Part shown: positions 11,598-22,227 of the stretch, piece by piece | Numbering within the stretch: position 1 is the stretch's first letter | How the letters are laid out: every line of letters begins with the position of its first letter | NCBI RefSeq assembly: GCF_036785885.1 | Contig: NC_092330.1 | Location: 9,582,525 to 9,646,524, forward strand | Length of the DNA: 64,000 bases | Reading direction: 5' to 3' | Source of the DNA: Coffea arabica | Taxonomy: Eukaryota > Streptophyta > Magnoliopsida > Gentianales > Rubiaceae | Program-made: the position numbers and the translations under genes | The notes under the pieces: model-generated | Told to the model about the DNA's origin: nothing | Database searches by the model: none | Seen by the model: the letters and a program-made list of their open reading frames with translations, nothing else

Positions 11598-13183
11598 ATT
11601 ATGAATCTTTCTTCACTCTCTTTACACCCCTGAATCTTTTCCAAACATTAAACCCACCCTTCCTAAATTCCCATCAAAATTCCCTCTGCTAGAATCTAAA
11701 CTCTCGGAATCCATATCATCATATGACTCGAAAACCAAATCATCAACCAAATTGAATCATAAGTATCCAAAACCTCAGCATCTATCTGAGAAATCTTAAT
11801 GGGATGCACCTTGCAAAATGGTTTGGTTACACATGATCCAGATATATGCAAGCATCCAGGAAACAAGGAAATCGAATAGGGATCAACAATTCAGACAGAA
11901 TTCACTGTAAACTTGTGTTTTTCATATGAAGGATTTTCCAGTGGTATTGTGAGCTTAAAAGAGGCCATGAAGTTCAGTTCAGTGGCCTCTCAAGACATGC
12001 CTTGCTTAACTCATTGAGTCATATGAAAAATGTAGAGCAAAATTAGGTCGAGATTGTGATCGAAGGAATGGTAAACTTGAGTGAGTTATAGTCATGATCA
12101 AAGACTACACCAAAGAGCATTTTGGATATGATTCAGAATTTATGGGCTTTGTAGCTATAGTAATTGTGGCTTTTGCGGTCTTATTTGCTTTCATGTACTG
12201 CACGAAGAAATTAAACTTCCAAACAAGGTAGAACAAAAATCCGAGACGCACATAGACATGCATGATGATTCCAAATACAGACCTATGTCACAAATGTGAA
12301 TCTCTAAATGCGTAGTCCAATCTAAATTACAGAGCTTAAACTTACTTCTCTGGAAGTTTTGCGAAAGGATAAATTTCACGCAAGATGTTCACAATTTCGG
12401 AGTAGTGTTCACAATTTCACGCAAGACAGTATCTTCCACTGGCAGATGGATTTTGAGGTGGCACCTTGAAACAGAACAAACCGTGGCAATGTATCAAATG
12501 AAACAAAGTTTTGTAATAAGCCCACAACCAATGATTAATTGAAAAAGTTTCAAAGATAAAGTTACCTTTTACAAGTCCTAAGTATTTCTAAAATTTGGGG
12601 AAAGCAAAAGTGCTGAAGGAAAGAACCCAAAAAGTAAGGATGAGAGGAATAAAGGTGACTGCAACCGCAATGGTGGAGCAGCAGAAGTAAGTGTGGAGAC
12701 AGAGAGAAAAAAATTGGACGCGTAGGTCTTACGATTGGCGAGGTGATGGGTGGAGGGGTGGCGGGAGTGGAGAAGGATAGAAGAAGTGGGCGGAGGATTG
12801 GAAGGCGGAGAGGGAGATGGTGGTAGCTAGGAGAGGTAAAATGTTAGAGTGGAGGTTGAAGCGACGGTGGAGAAAGGGCACCTGCGAGGCTCTGCAGGCG
12901 ATTGGGACAGAGAGACGCCTCTGTTTCTTGCAACTTTGTGTTTGACCCGATTTTAATTTTTATCCACATTGGATCCGTGTGTAGACCCGTTTCTCAGGGT
13001 TTAATTGTGTGGAGTTGGAATTAGAATTTTTTTATCCGGTCAAAAATTCAACTCATGAAATTGGACCCCATAGAATTCAGATTCAATTCTAATTTTTTGA
13101 ATGGAGCAAAATTCAAACAACATATTTGAAATTGGAACCCCAATTCCAATTCTAAACCCCAATTCCGGGAACCAACCATATCC
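11598..13183. other. Right part of Harbinger element, no intact gene
   Basis: Bases 11598-11880 may hold broken leader sequence of the PPR fragment. 12600-12920 is GGAGG-rich and less AT-rich than its surroundings, and could be a second captured piece of host DNA, but no protein was recognised. 12950-13183 is the right terminal region with repeated AATTCCAATT and TTGGAATT words matching the left end near 7760-7830. Confidence 0.45.
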
Positions 13184-13440
13184 TAAGTTTGGTATAAATC
13201 CTTTACTTTCAATATTTTCATCATTACATGAGAATTTTGAGAATTTTAATGAAATACCCAAAAGGACGAAAACTAGAAACATATATTTGGAAATGCAGAG
13301 CATGTCACTATATTAATTGGAGATATCCTTTTAGTATCACTTAATATATTAAATGGAGAACGTTAGAACTACCAAATGGATCATATGTCCATTAAAACTA
13401 AATCTGTGTTAGGGAAGGCGATATATGGGCAGACTAATCC

Positions 13441-16400
13441 CTAAAGGCAACCTCCAGGATTCTGTATGCCATAGGAAGTACCAATAACATTAGAGCAAGA
13501 TGCAATGGCAAGTACTCCTAGGCCTTTGTAAGCTAAGTCAATATCCACAAGCTTCACGTTTTGGCATGGCACCAATTTGCTACATTGCAAAGATAGTGCA
13601 ACCTTTGAACTGGATGTGCCCGAAATGTCGTTGAATTCTACATCTCTGATTTGAACTTTTGAGACTGATTCACCACCCTAAAAGCAACAAAAGCAGTTAT
13701 TGAGAAATGTTTTATTAAAAAGATAGAAAAAAAAAAGGTGATTGGCTTCAATCTACTATTTACCCACTATTAATCCATTTAGATCTACTTTAGATCTTTT
13801 TTTTTCAAGACATTTTGAAGTACAAATGAAAACTATATGATGAAGAAGAAGAGATAAGAAATCTTACGAAGAAGAAGAACAGAAAGTGCATCATGTGATG
13901 GAAAGAAAGAGAGGACAGGTCCGTCATAAAAGTTGAGGGTTTTGTCCAAAACCTCCCAATTTGCTTGAGAATGGGATAGCTTCAATTTTTTAGAAATGAT
14001 TCCAAAATTTATATTCCAACAAACTTAACCCAAGCAACAAATAAGGGGTTCATTCCTTTCTGTGATTCCTAAACCCTTTAACCAAGCAGGCCCTCGAAGT
14101 TCAAGTTGGTTGGAAAGGACATTAATATAATCGTATGATCTCTCAAACTTTCCTCTTTCCCCGTTTGCCTCTAAGTCTTTAAGTCTCCTCTTGGACGCAA
14201 ATACACACACACATACATGGATATATATATACATCAAATAATAAAACATCAATAAAAGATACCATACCGATGGTGGGCAATGTGGGCAGTACTTCTGATC
14301 AATAATGATGGGGTTGCCAACGTTTTTCATTATGATGTTCTGGAAACTAATATTTGAAGCCAAACTGGACCAAGAAGGTGACCAAGTCTTGATCCTCACA
14401 CCATTTTCAGTGTTCCAGAAAGTGGCGTTCCTGACGCTTATGCCCATAACATTTTGGTTTTGAGAGCCTTTACCAAGGCTTCCGATGCTGATGCCATGAC
14501 CAGGGCCGCAAATAACTTCAGAAATGTCAATGTTCTGGCTGCCGGAAACCATGGATATACAATCATCGCCTGTTCCAATGCTTGCTCTTGATATCTTGAT
14601 GTTGGTCGATGCTCCAATGTGGATTCCATCTGTGTTTGGACTGTTCTCTGGAGCAGACACCCTAACGTAACTGATGTCTATGTTGTTGCATGCAAAAAGG
14701 TTGATATGGACCTTTTTGCTGTTGATTGAACTTAGGTACTGTATCTTGGAATTTCTGATAAAGTCGAACCTCAAGCTCTGATAGGATCCGCATTAAAAAA
14801 AAAAAACAAAAGGAAGGGACCTAATATTAGGATGGATTGAGGGGGAAGGGGATAAAAAAGATGTAGTAAGAGAGATTGAAAAGGAAAAAATTATAAAGTA
14901 AAGCCTAATAATACATGTCTCTGGCAGTGGGAGTAAATTATAAAGTATTTTATCATTGGGTATGTCTAATGTATGTCCGATGTCAGATTTTTTTAAATGT
15001 AAAATTAATTAGGAAGAGAATGTAAATATAAATAAGGATAATAATTATAAGCATTTGCCTCTAAGTCTTTAAGTCTCCTCTTGAACTCATAATTACACAA
15101 AAACAGTTAAATTTGTACTATGAATGATTACATTGATGAGAGAAGATGATTTTAATTAATTCCTCCTTAATTGACTCCTGATTCCAGTCAAAACAATGAT
15201 GTATAATCTAATAGATTATAAGGAAAGACTAATAATAATACCAATTAGGGAACAAAGGTTGCCTTCCATCAATAAGGAATGAGTTTAAGGAGAATGTTAC
15301 TTCCGTGATCACAAAATTCACCTCACAACTGAGCAACAATCTTTCAAGAATTTAAGATGACAAAAGGGATTAGGCAACTGGTGATTATAGATCCCCAGCC
15401 CTTTACTTTGTTTAGGGAAAAAAAAATCTTCTTTGCTAAACGCACTGACCCAAAAAAAAAAAATTGATTTTTTCCCATAAAGAATTTCTATGAAGAAATT
15501 AAACTTACAGAAGGGAGGGGCAAGCATTGAGAGTTCTTGAAGCAATCATTATAATGCCAAGCAGAAGCACCTTGACCATCCAAATATCCACTCCCAGTCA
15601 CAGTCAAATTATCAACAGAATGAAATCCAATCCAAGTATCTGTGAAGAACAAAGCAGGAATAGTAGGAGCCTTAAGAGTCCCTCTAATAAAAAATGTCAT
15701 TTCTCCGAGACATGGCCCCGAAAATGTGATTGAATGCAGCATATAGGTTCCCCCTGGAATCAAGACTGTGCTGCTTCCTTTCCATTGACATGCATCACTC
15801 CATGCTCTCAGGAATGCCTTCTCAAAAGTACCCACAAAACAAAAAAAGAAGAAAATAAAGAAAAAATTTAATTCACTTTCCAACAATCACAAATACAGGG
15901 CTACCTTTCCTTTTTTGCGGGAAAATTTCACGTTATAACACAGAAATCTTTTTTCATAATAAAAAGTTTGGATAGTTTGAGTTCTGGTCACTATCGTAGA
16001 CTAGAGTATGTCTCGAGGTATTTAAAAATTATCCATGAACCAATATAACAATCATATTGGAAGTGGAATTCGGACACATAACATTTTATTAGAAAGTAAT
16101 CTGCTCTTATCAATTCAACAACTGTTTTGGTATAATAACAGTGATTATAGTACATAATACAAATACTTCAACAAAGATTTGAGATTTTGGAAAAGAGGTC
16201 GTGTAAAAAAAGTCAAGTTCATAACATAAAATTAATTTTTCCAATCTTTTAAGGCGGTGAACCCTTTCTTTCTTTTTTGGAAAATCTCATGAATAGGCTA
16301 ATTTACTATGCATAAACTAACCTGACTGTCATCTGTGTTTCCGTCAGCTCTTGCACCATAGTTCACCACATTGAAGATTTTAGGTGGTGAATACACAAAA

Positions 16401-16465
16401 GCATCAGCAACACTCCAGAGGAAGATGAGAACTATAGCTATGCAAAAAGCCAATCTTGAAGCCAT
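13441..16465 (-). CDS. Polygalacturonase (glycoside hydrolase family 28)
   Basis: The gene encodes a secreted enzyme that hydrolyses alpha-1,4-galacturonan in cell-wall pectin. Four coding exons join in phase 0 with GT-AG introns: 16465-16322, 15817-15509, 14777-14268 and 13677-13441, giving 399 residues, the usual family length. Residues 1-22 form a hydrophobic signal peptide. All four family motifs are present: NTD at 199-201, DD at 222-223, GHG at 244-246 and RIK at 279-281, so the catalytic aspartates are intact. I chose the ATG at 16465 because it sits directly before the signal peptide; an upstream in-frame GTG at 16528 overlaps the TATA box and is not a plausible start. The gene stands alone, and I see no frameshift or stop. 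Endo or exo activity cannot be told from sequence alone. Confidence 0.95.
14164..14193. repeat. 30-bp exact repeat, copy in intron 3 of polygalacturonase
   Basis: A 30-base sequence starting TTTGCCTCTAAGTC is identical to 15054-15083 in intron 2. Flanking bases are only loosely similar. Confidence 0.85.
15054..15083. repeat. 30-bp exact repeat, copy in intron 2 of polygalacturonase
   Basis: Second copy of the sequence at 14164-14193, same orientation, 890 bases away. Confidence 0.85.
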
Positions 16466-16517
16466 GATTGAATTCTGGGAAATGTAATGTGCTTCTAACT
16501 TGTTCTTAGGAACTGCG

Positions 16518-16525
16518 TATTTATA
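16518..16525 (-). promoter_or_regulatory. TATA box of the polygalacturonase gene
   Basis: TATAAATA on the minus strand, about 53 bases upstream of the ATG at 16465. This would put transcription start near 16490 and give a short 5' untranslated leader. Inferred from position and match only. Confidence 0.6.
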
Positions 16526-17121
16526 CACAGGACTGGTTATAATAATGTTATAATTTTCATTACATTTGCATTATTTTTTACGAATCTTTTCTCCTGTATA
16601 CAAGGAAGACGCTTAAATACATGCTTTTTTATTGCTTCCCAACTTCATTTAATCAAACCCTAGAATCACTCTCGGGAGATATATTTTCCATTTTACCATT
16701 TTTAACATCTATACTTTCTTGTCTGAATGGGCATATCTTTTTGAATCTCAAGAATCTTCATTTGAGATATTATCTTTTCCTTATTATTTTGTCGTTTAAT
16801 TTTTGCTATGTCACATGGAAATTATTTCTGACTTTTTCTCCAAAGCTACTGAATTAAGTCTACCGTAGTTTAGACCTTACCACAATAGTTTCTATTTCTA
16901 CTCCTATATCGAAGTTTTTTCTTCCCTACAAGTCCGAGTACCCCAAGAGAAGGCAATCTTCATGATGTGATATGCATCGGAATATTTGGGATTTGATTCT
17001 ATATGTACTCAATCTATTGTATCCCAATTATTTTCTTGAAGAAAATTTCATTTCTCGAATAGAAAGTTTACGAGCCGTCCTTTTATAAATAAACGAGCAT
17101 TAAAAGAGCAGAATTCGATTA
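16526..17121. other. Spacer upstream of polygalacturonase
   Basis: AT-rich, no gene recognised. It presumably contains the distal promoter of the polygalacturonase gene. Open frames here are short and without motifs. Confidence 0.45.
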
Positions 17122-17129
17122 CTTGCGAG

Positions 17130-18181
17130 TAGGCATGTCAATGGGTAGGGTTTGAGTTAGATCTTTTTAATTCAGATTCAAACTCATTTATTTTAGTTAG
17201 ATCTAGACCTAGACTCAAACTCTTTTGGGTTAAAAAAAGTAAGTCCATACCCAAAGTCTTATGGATCTGGGTATCCAATGGCATTCATGGGTATTTTCTG
17301 AATATACTAAAGTAAAAATATATTTAAAATATATAGAGTGTATAAATAATATAAATGTCATCCAATTTTTATTTTCAAATAATAAAATTAACATTCAACA
17401 AGTTGAATGCAATAGTGTGAACTCAAAGAAAGAATTATTATTGACTATTTCTATATATTTTTAAAAATTCAACTGCATCCACATCCAATATTTCATTTGT
17501 TTGCCTTTGCCTTTTCTCCTTTTTTTTAAAAAGTTTATACCAATTATAATGACAAGTAGGATTAGTTTTTAAAAAAGAAAACAACCATAACATATATAAA
17601 TATTTAGTCTTATTAAAAAATGTAATTTTGTACCTCTTTTTCTTATTTAAATCTCAATATTGGTAGATGTCTTGCAATCGAGCACTAAAATAGTAAATGA
17701 GATAAAAGTCATTTGACTAAGGACGGATGCCAAATAAATAATAGAATAAGAAAATTTATAAACACTTACTCATTCTTTCTTTGATTCTATCCAATCATCA
17801 GTAGTCACTAATGTTTCAACCATATTTAGAAGCAATTTGGTGTGAGTCTCATCAATCACTCAACCACCAATACCAATTGCAGATTCTGATGTCATGAAAT
17901 CTTACTATATTCGATCCAATAACGATAAAATATTAGATTATTTAAAAAATTTAGCTTTTATATATTATTTAATTAAATATATATATGAGTCTGGATAAGA
18001 TCTGGTATGGGTCTGGATTTGGATATAGATTCTAGAAAACCAAACCCTACCCAAACACACGACTCTCTCACAGGATCTGGATCTGGGTGGGGTCTGAATT
18101 TAAAAAATAAAATCCAAACCTTACCCAAATATATTGGGTCTGGATTGGATCTAGATAAGACCCGACCCATTGACATGTTGA
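17130..18181. mobile_element. hAT-like non-autonomous element (about 1.05 kb)
   Basis: Left end TAGGCATGTCAATGGGTAGG; the reverse complement of the right end is TCAACATGTCAATGGGTCGG. Flanks CTTGCGAG (17122-17129) and CTTGGGAG (18182-18189) look like an 8-bp duplication with one mismatch and fit the hAT target pattern nTnnnnAn. Both arms are built of short words (GATCTGG, TTTGGGT, ACCCAAA) that are inverted relative to each other; the core is AT-rich. No transposase is encoded. Confidence 0.7.
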
Positions 18182-18189
18182 CTTGGGAG

Positions 18190-19443
18190 TAAAGATTTTT
18201 AAGGCCGTCCCTTTTTATAAATAAAGAAATCTAACTATTGCTTGGGAAATTCATTATTTATCAAGAATTCAGATAACTTTCTCCAACCCAACATCCATTA
18301 TTTTCTTTATCCGCATATTAAAGGAGTTTTTTTTTTTAATTTTTCTAAGTAGGGAAGAGGTGGGATTTAAGAAGCAAGAAGGGAGAGCAGGACTAAAAAG
18401 GAGCTTTTTTCTCTCTTTTTCTTGGGAAACTTTTATTAATATCACCAATGAATGCTTGCAGGAAAACTTTCTCAAGTACACTAGAGAAAAAAGCTCTGTA
18501 ACTAACAAAAGTAACGAAGAGGCTTGGTAAAAAGACCATTCCCTATTGGATGTCTAAAAGTTCAAGTCCAATCTTAAACCAGCCAGAAAATGCCCTTATC
18601 CTTTTGGTAAAAAAATTTACCTCAATAAGTTCCAAAAAAAAAAAAAACAAAAACAAAACAAAGAAAGGTTCCCAAAATGCGTTGTTATTTGTGTCCTATT
18701 TTGACCTTAAAACGATGTGCTCATCCTCTTCTTACACAGCAGCCACAATACACAATAGCTTTAGACATTCCCTTCCAATATCAGGCCTCAATTAAAAAAA
18801 AAAAAATTTAAGCGGAACATTTTACTCCTAGTGCAGCAAAAAAAGTGCTCGTCACAAAAATCATCTTAGTCCGTAGAGACAATACCTATATGACTATAAG
18901 GTCTTTGGCACGGCTTTCAAGCCAAGTTTTAAAGTCTCGCTTTTGACCAATAAAATAAAATTTAATTTTATATACACTAATAGTGTATATATTATCACGA
19001 TTAGATGTAAAATATATATACATAATTTGAATTTAAAATTTAAATTATGTGTCATGTATTCAATGATAAAAGTGTATATATTATTAATGTATAGAAAAAT
19101 AATCCATAAAATAGTAATAACAGTTTTATTTCTTTCAAAAATTTCTATGACGCTGTCTAGGAACTAAGCGAGGACTTGCAATCATGTCTTGCACCTCAGT
19201 TGCAATTTGCACGCTTCAATTTAAGGTCAATCTAATTGAATACAAGTTCCATCATTTCATGGCATAGTGACTAATGTACCACATGAATGAAAACCTGTTG
19301 AGCATTATACTACATTATAGACCATGTATCTTACGTAGGTAAAAGTTTATATTGACAATATCTTTTTCCTAAATAAAAATACTTTATAAATGTATAAACA
19401 TTAAAATAATAAGTTCTAATATTCTTCCTTGGGAATTAATGCT
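18190..19443. other. AT-rich spacer
   Basis: No gene, RNA or clear element recognised. It contains several poly(A) and poly(T) runs. The open frames are short and low in complexity. Confidence 0.5.
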
Positions 19444-19451
19444 GTTAAGAC

Positions 19452-19948
19452 TAGGGCTGCAAACAAATCGAGCCGCTCGCGAGCGGCTCGAGTCAAGCTC
19501 GAGTCGAGCTCGAGATTAATCGAGCTCGAGCCAGCTCGAGTCAACCTCGAGCTCAGAATATTAAGCTCGTTAGCTCGCGAGCCGGCTCGCGAGCTTGAGT
19601 ATATATATTTATATATATTTTTTATTTTTATTTAATACCAAAATTACGTATATTATATATAAATATATTTTAATTTTTTATTTTCATAGTGAAATTACGT
19701 ATATATTCTTAATATTTTATTATTTATTCAGAAAAAAATATTATTTTTTTATTTTTTAAAAATAAAATAAATTTTTTTTATTTTTTTCGAGCTAGCTCGA
19801 GCTCGGCTCGACTTGATTCGAGTCGAGCTCGAGCTCGAAAATTGCCAGCTCGTCGAGTTCGAGCTCGAGCTCGAGCTTGGTAAAATTTAGTCGAGACTCG
19901 GCTCGATTAGCTCAAAACTCGACTCGGCTCGACTCGTTTGCAGCCCTA
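19452..19948. mobile_element. hAT-like non-autonomous element (497 bp) with CTCGAG arms
   Basis: Inverted ends TAGGGCTGCAAAC are exact on both sides. The 8-bp duplication GTTAAGAC is exact (19444-19451 and 19949-19956) and fits the hAT pattern nTnnnnAn. Each arm is an array of GAGCTC/CTCGAG-type words, the two arms mutually inverted, around a pure A/T core (about 19600-19785). No coding sequence. Confidence 0.9.
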
Positions 19949-20143
19949 GTTAAGACCAAATTCATCATCATATATCCATTCTCTCGGTTAAGGAACCCAA
20001 AGTCTCAACTTTAAATAGTAAAATATCTATTCTCCAGCATGATGAATTCTGTACTTTTCTCCATTAAAATAATTTTTTACTTTGTAGCTTATCACTTATT
20101 TAAATTATTTAAATTGAACTTGTCAATTAGACAGACTACAGAC

Positions 20144-21142
20144 GGAAAAGGGGCAGGGACGGTTGCAGGTGCAACCGTCCCTGAGCGGTTAATGGCCATG
20201 ATTTGGCTTCAAAATTTTGTGCGGCTGAAATTATAAGTTGTAACTAGGGATGGCAACGGCGCGGGGTTGGGGCGGGGGACCCCTCCCCCGTCCCCCGCCT
20301 CCTGCTCCCCCCGCCCCGCCCCGCCCCCGCCCCGTCCCCCGCCTTAAATTTTAATAAATAATCAAGTACTAAAATATCAACATATCATCAAATTATTATT
20401 CATTGTAATTTTACAATTGAAACTCATAAAAACAATCAAATAGAAGTTATTTGAATACAATCCAATATGATGAAATAAATATAACTAAAATAGTCAAATT
20501 TTCACTTTTAGTACAAATGCAATCACTAATTCATCATTGTGTTTGTGCTTTTTTTTTGAGAAAAAAGTGTTATTCTATTAAGTGTAATTAGAAATTTAGT
20601 ATAAATGTATTAGTAAATTTAGTATAACTAATTAATAAATTCTATTAGTAGACATGTATAATTATTCATATAATTCATAATATCAATTATATTACATAAA
20701 CTAATATACATTATATAATACATCTAACTAATAATATCATTATTATAAGTTTATAACTAATTAACTTACATATAGTATATAGTCATTTATATATATATAT
20801 TTATATATATACATTTTTTTTTGTTTTGCGGTTGGCGGGGCGGGGGTATACTCCCCCGCCCCCCGCCCCGTTTCTAAGCGGGGGGGGAAAAATTCCCCCC
20901 CGCCCCCGCCCCACCCCCTGCTCCAACCCCCGTCCCGTGAGCCCCCTGCGGGCACCCGCCCCCATTGCCATCCCTAGTTGTAACTCGATTTTCACGTCAT
21001 GTGTGGGCTCCACAAAAATTTGCTCTAAAGTTACGTGATGTGTAAAAAAAGTTACACGATGTACAAAAAAAGTTACGCGCAGTTGATAATGACCAAAATC
21101 GCCTGGGATAGTTGCACCTGCAACCGTGCGTGCCCCGAGTCC
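20144..21142. mobile_element. Mutator-like MITE, interrupted by an hAT-like element
   Basis: Left end GGAAAAGGGGCAGGGACGG and the reverse complement of the right end, GGACTCGGGGCACGCACGG, continue into a shared GTTGCAGGTGCAAC palindrome, giving inverted repeats of about 48 bp. A perfect 9-bp duplication, ACTACAGAC, flanks it (20135-20143 and 21143-21151), the length expected for Mutator-like elements. Without the inner hAT-like insertion and its duplication the element would be about 259 bp. No coding sequence. Confidence 0.88.
20245..20976. mobile_element. hAT-like non-autonomous element (732 bp) with CCCCGCC arms
   Basis: Exact inverted ends TAGGGATGGCAA, and an exact 8-bp duplication GTTGTAAC (20237-20244 and 20977-20984) matching nTnnnnAn. 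The arms are GC-rich arrays of CCCCGCC-type words, mutually inverted, with an AT-rich core. It is nested inside the Mutator-like MITE. The frames read across its arms (for example 20826-21038) are low-complexity artefacts. Confidence 0.9.
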
Positions 21143-21151
21143 ACTACAGAC

Positions 21152-22227
21152 GAAGACAAATCTTGAATTGTCATCCAATTCAGGAGATTCCAATGATTGC
21201 AATATTATTAAACTATTCATTTGGATATTAAAGGTACACAGTTTTCAAGTTGATGCAGGGCATGTAAAAAAATCGTTTATTATCATCTTAATATTCATGA
21301 AAAAATTCGATGATAATTGCAAAAAGGGTCCACCTGATTGATCAATCACTTTTAGTCATTGGACACTTAAAAAGAGAGGCAATTAACATCTATTTCGATA
21401 GTGAACCTTAATGCTCTTGAAAATATCACCATATAATTCTAAGTAATGTCTTTGGCACAATGTTACGTAGCATTTAAAAGATCACCTGAGAAAAATTGAC
21501 AACGTTTTGGCCATGAAATCACAACTAGCTAAAACAAGAAAGCAATGCCAAAAACAGTAATGAATAATAGCTTCCTAAATTGAAGAAACATTATTAATTC
21601 TTGCTTCAGCTAATGCTTCCATAAGCAACTGAAGGTGATATTCAAGGAACGATTATTGCTAAAATCACAAAAAGGTTCCATGTGAACTCTCTAATTTAAA
21701 AAAAAAAACATTTCTAAAACAATAAAAGACGCTTTTGTGATTGTTAAATTTAGTTAAATTCTTACGTTTCTGTTGTGTATTAAATATTTCGATATTTCAT
21801 ACTCTCAAGGCTTCTGGTAACACTTACTCTCCTCAATAAACTTGGAGGTTTTAGTTCTTAAGATTGCATCTGAATTTTATCGATTTTGTTTTTGAGCAAA
21901 ATTAGAACTTTTCCATTGATCAAGAAATGAAGTTTAACACTAGAGAATCCCTTCTTATTTACATCAACTAAGATTAGTACTATACGCTCTTCAAACTAAG
22001 AAAAGAAAAGCAGTGCAGAAACAATTGAACTAAGATAGCTTTGGTCAAAACTCCACTCAATAACTAAATCCCAATCCTCCTTAATCCTCGGTATCTTGGA
22101 TCATGAAGCAACTATCAATCGAATAACATTCACAATCATAGTCACAACCTGCACCCTAGGTAGCCTAACCTTCTTTTATCCAATAAATAAATAAATAGCC
22201 TAACCTGTTGAAACACCATTTGATTCC
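21152..22227. other. AT-rich spacer
   Basis: No gene or element recognised on either strand. Confidence 0.5.

Larger units (their letters stand above)
7744..13183. mobile_element. Decayed PIF/Harbinger DNA transposon with captured gene fragment
   Basis: The left end (GGGGTTGTTTGGTTC) and the reverse complement of the right end (GGATATGGTTGGTTC) match at 11 of 15 bases and continue with shared GGAATTG-type words. TAA flanks both ends (7741-7743 and 13184-13186), a typical 3-bp Harbinger duplication. Inside lie a Harbinger transposase pseudogene (8472-10623, -), a nested MITE (8664-9377) and a PPR gene fragment (11118-11597, -). I did not find the Myb/SANT-like second protein that autonomous PIF/Harbinger elements usually carry; the 10.6-13.1 kb part holds the PPR fragment and non-coding sequence instead. 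The terminal match is imperfect, so the outer boundaries are an inference; the transposase is not. Confidence 0.7.

Noticed and set aside
16298..16528. Longer polygalacturonase N-terminus from an upstream start
   Set aside because: The upstream codon is GTG, overlaps the TATA box, and would place 21 non-hydrophobic residues before the signal peptide.
20761..21220. Glycine- and proline-rich open frames
   Set aside because: They read across the GC-rich arms of an hAT-like element and across element borders.
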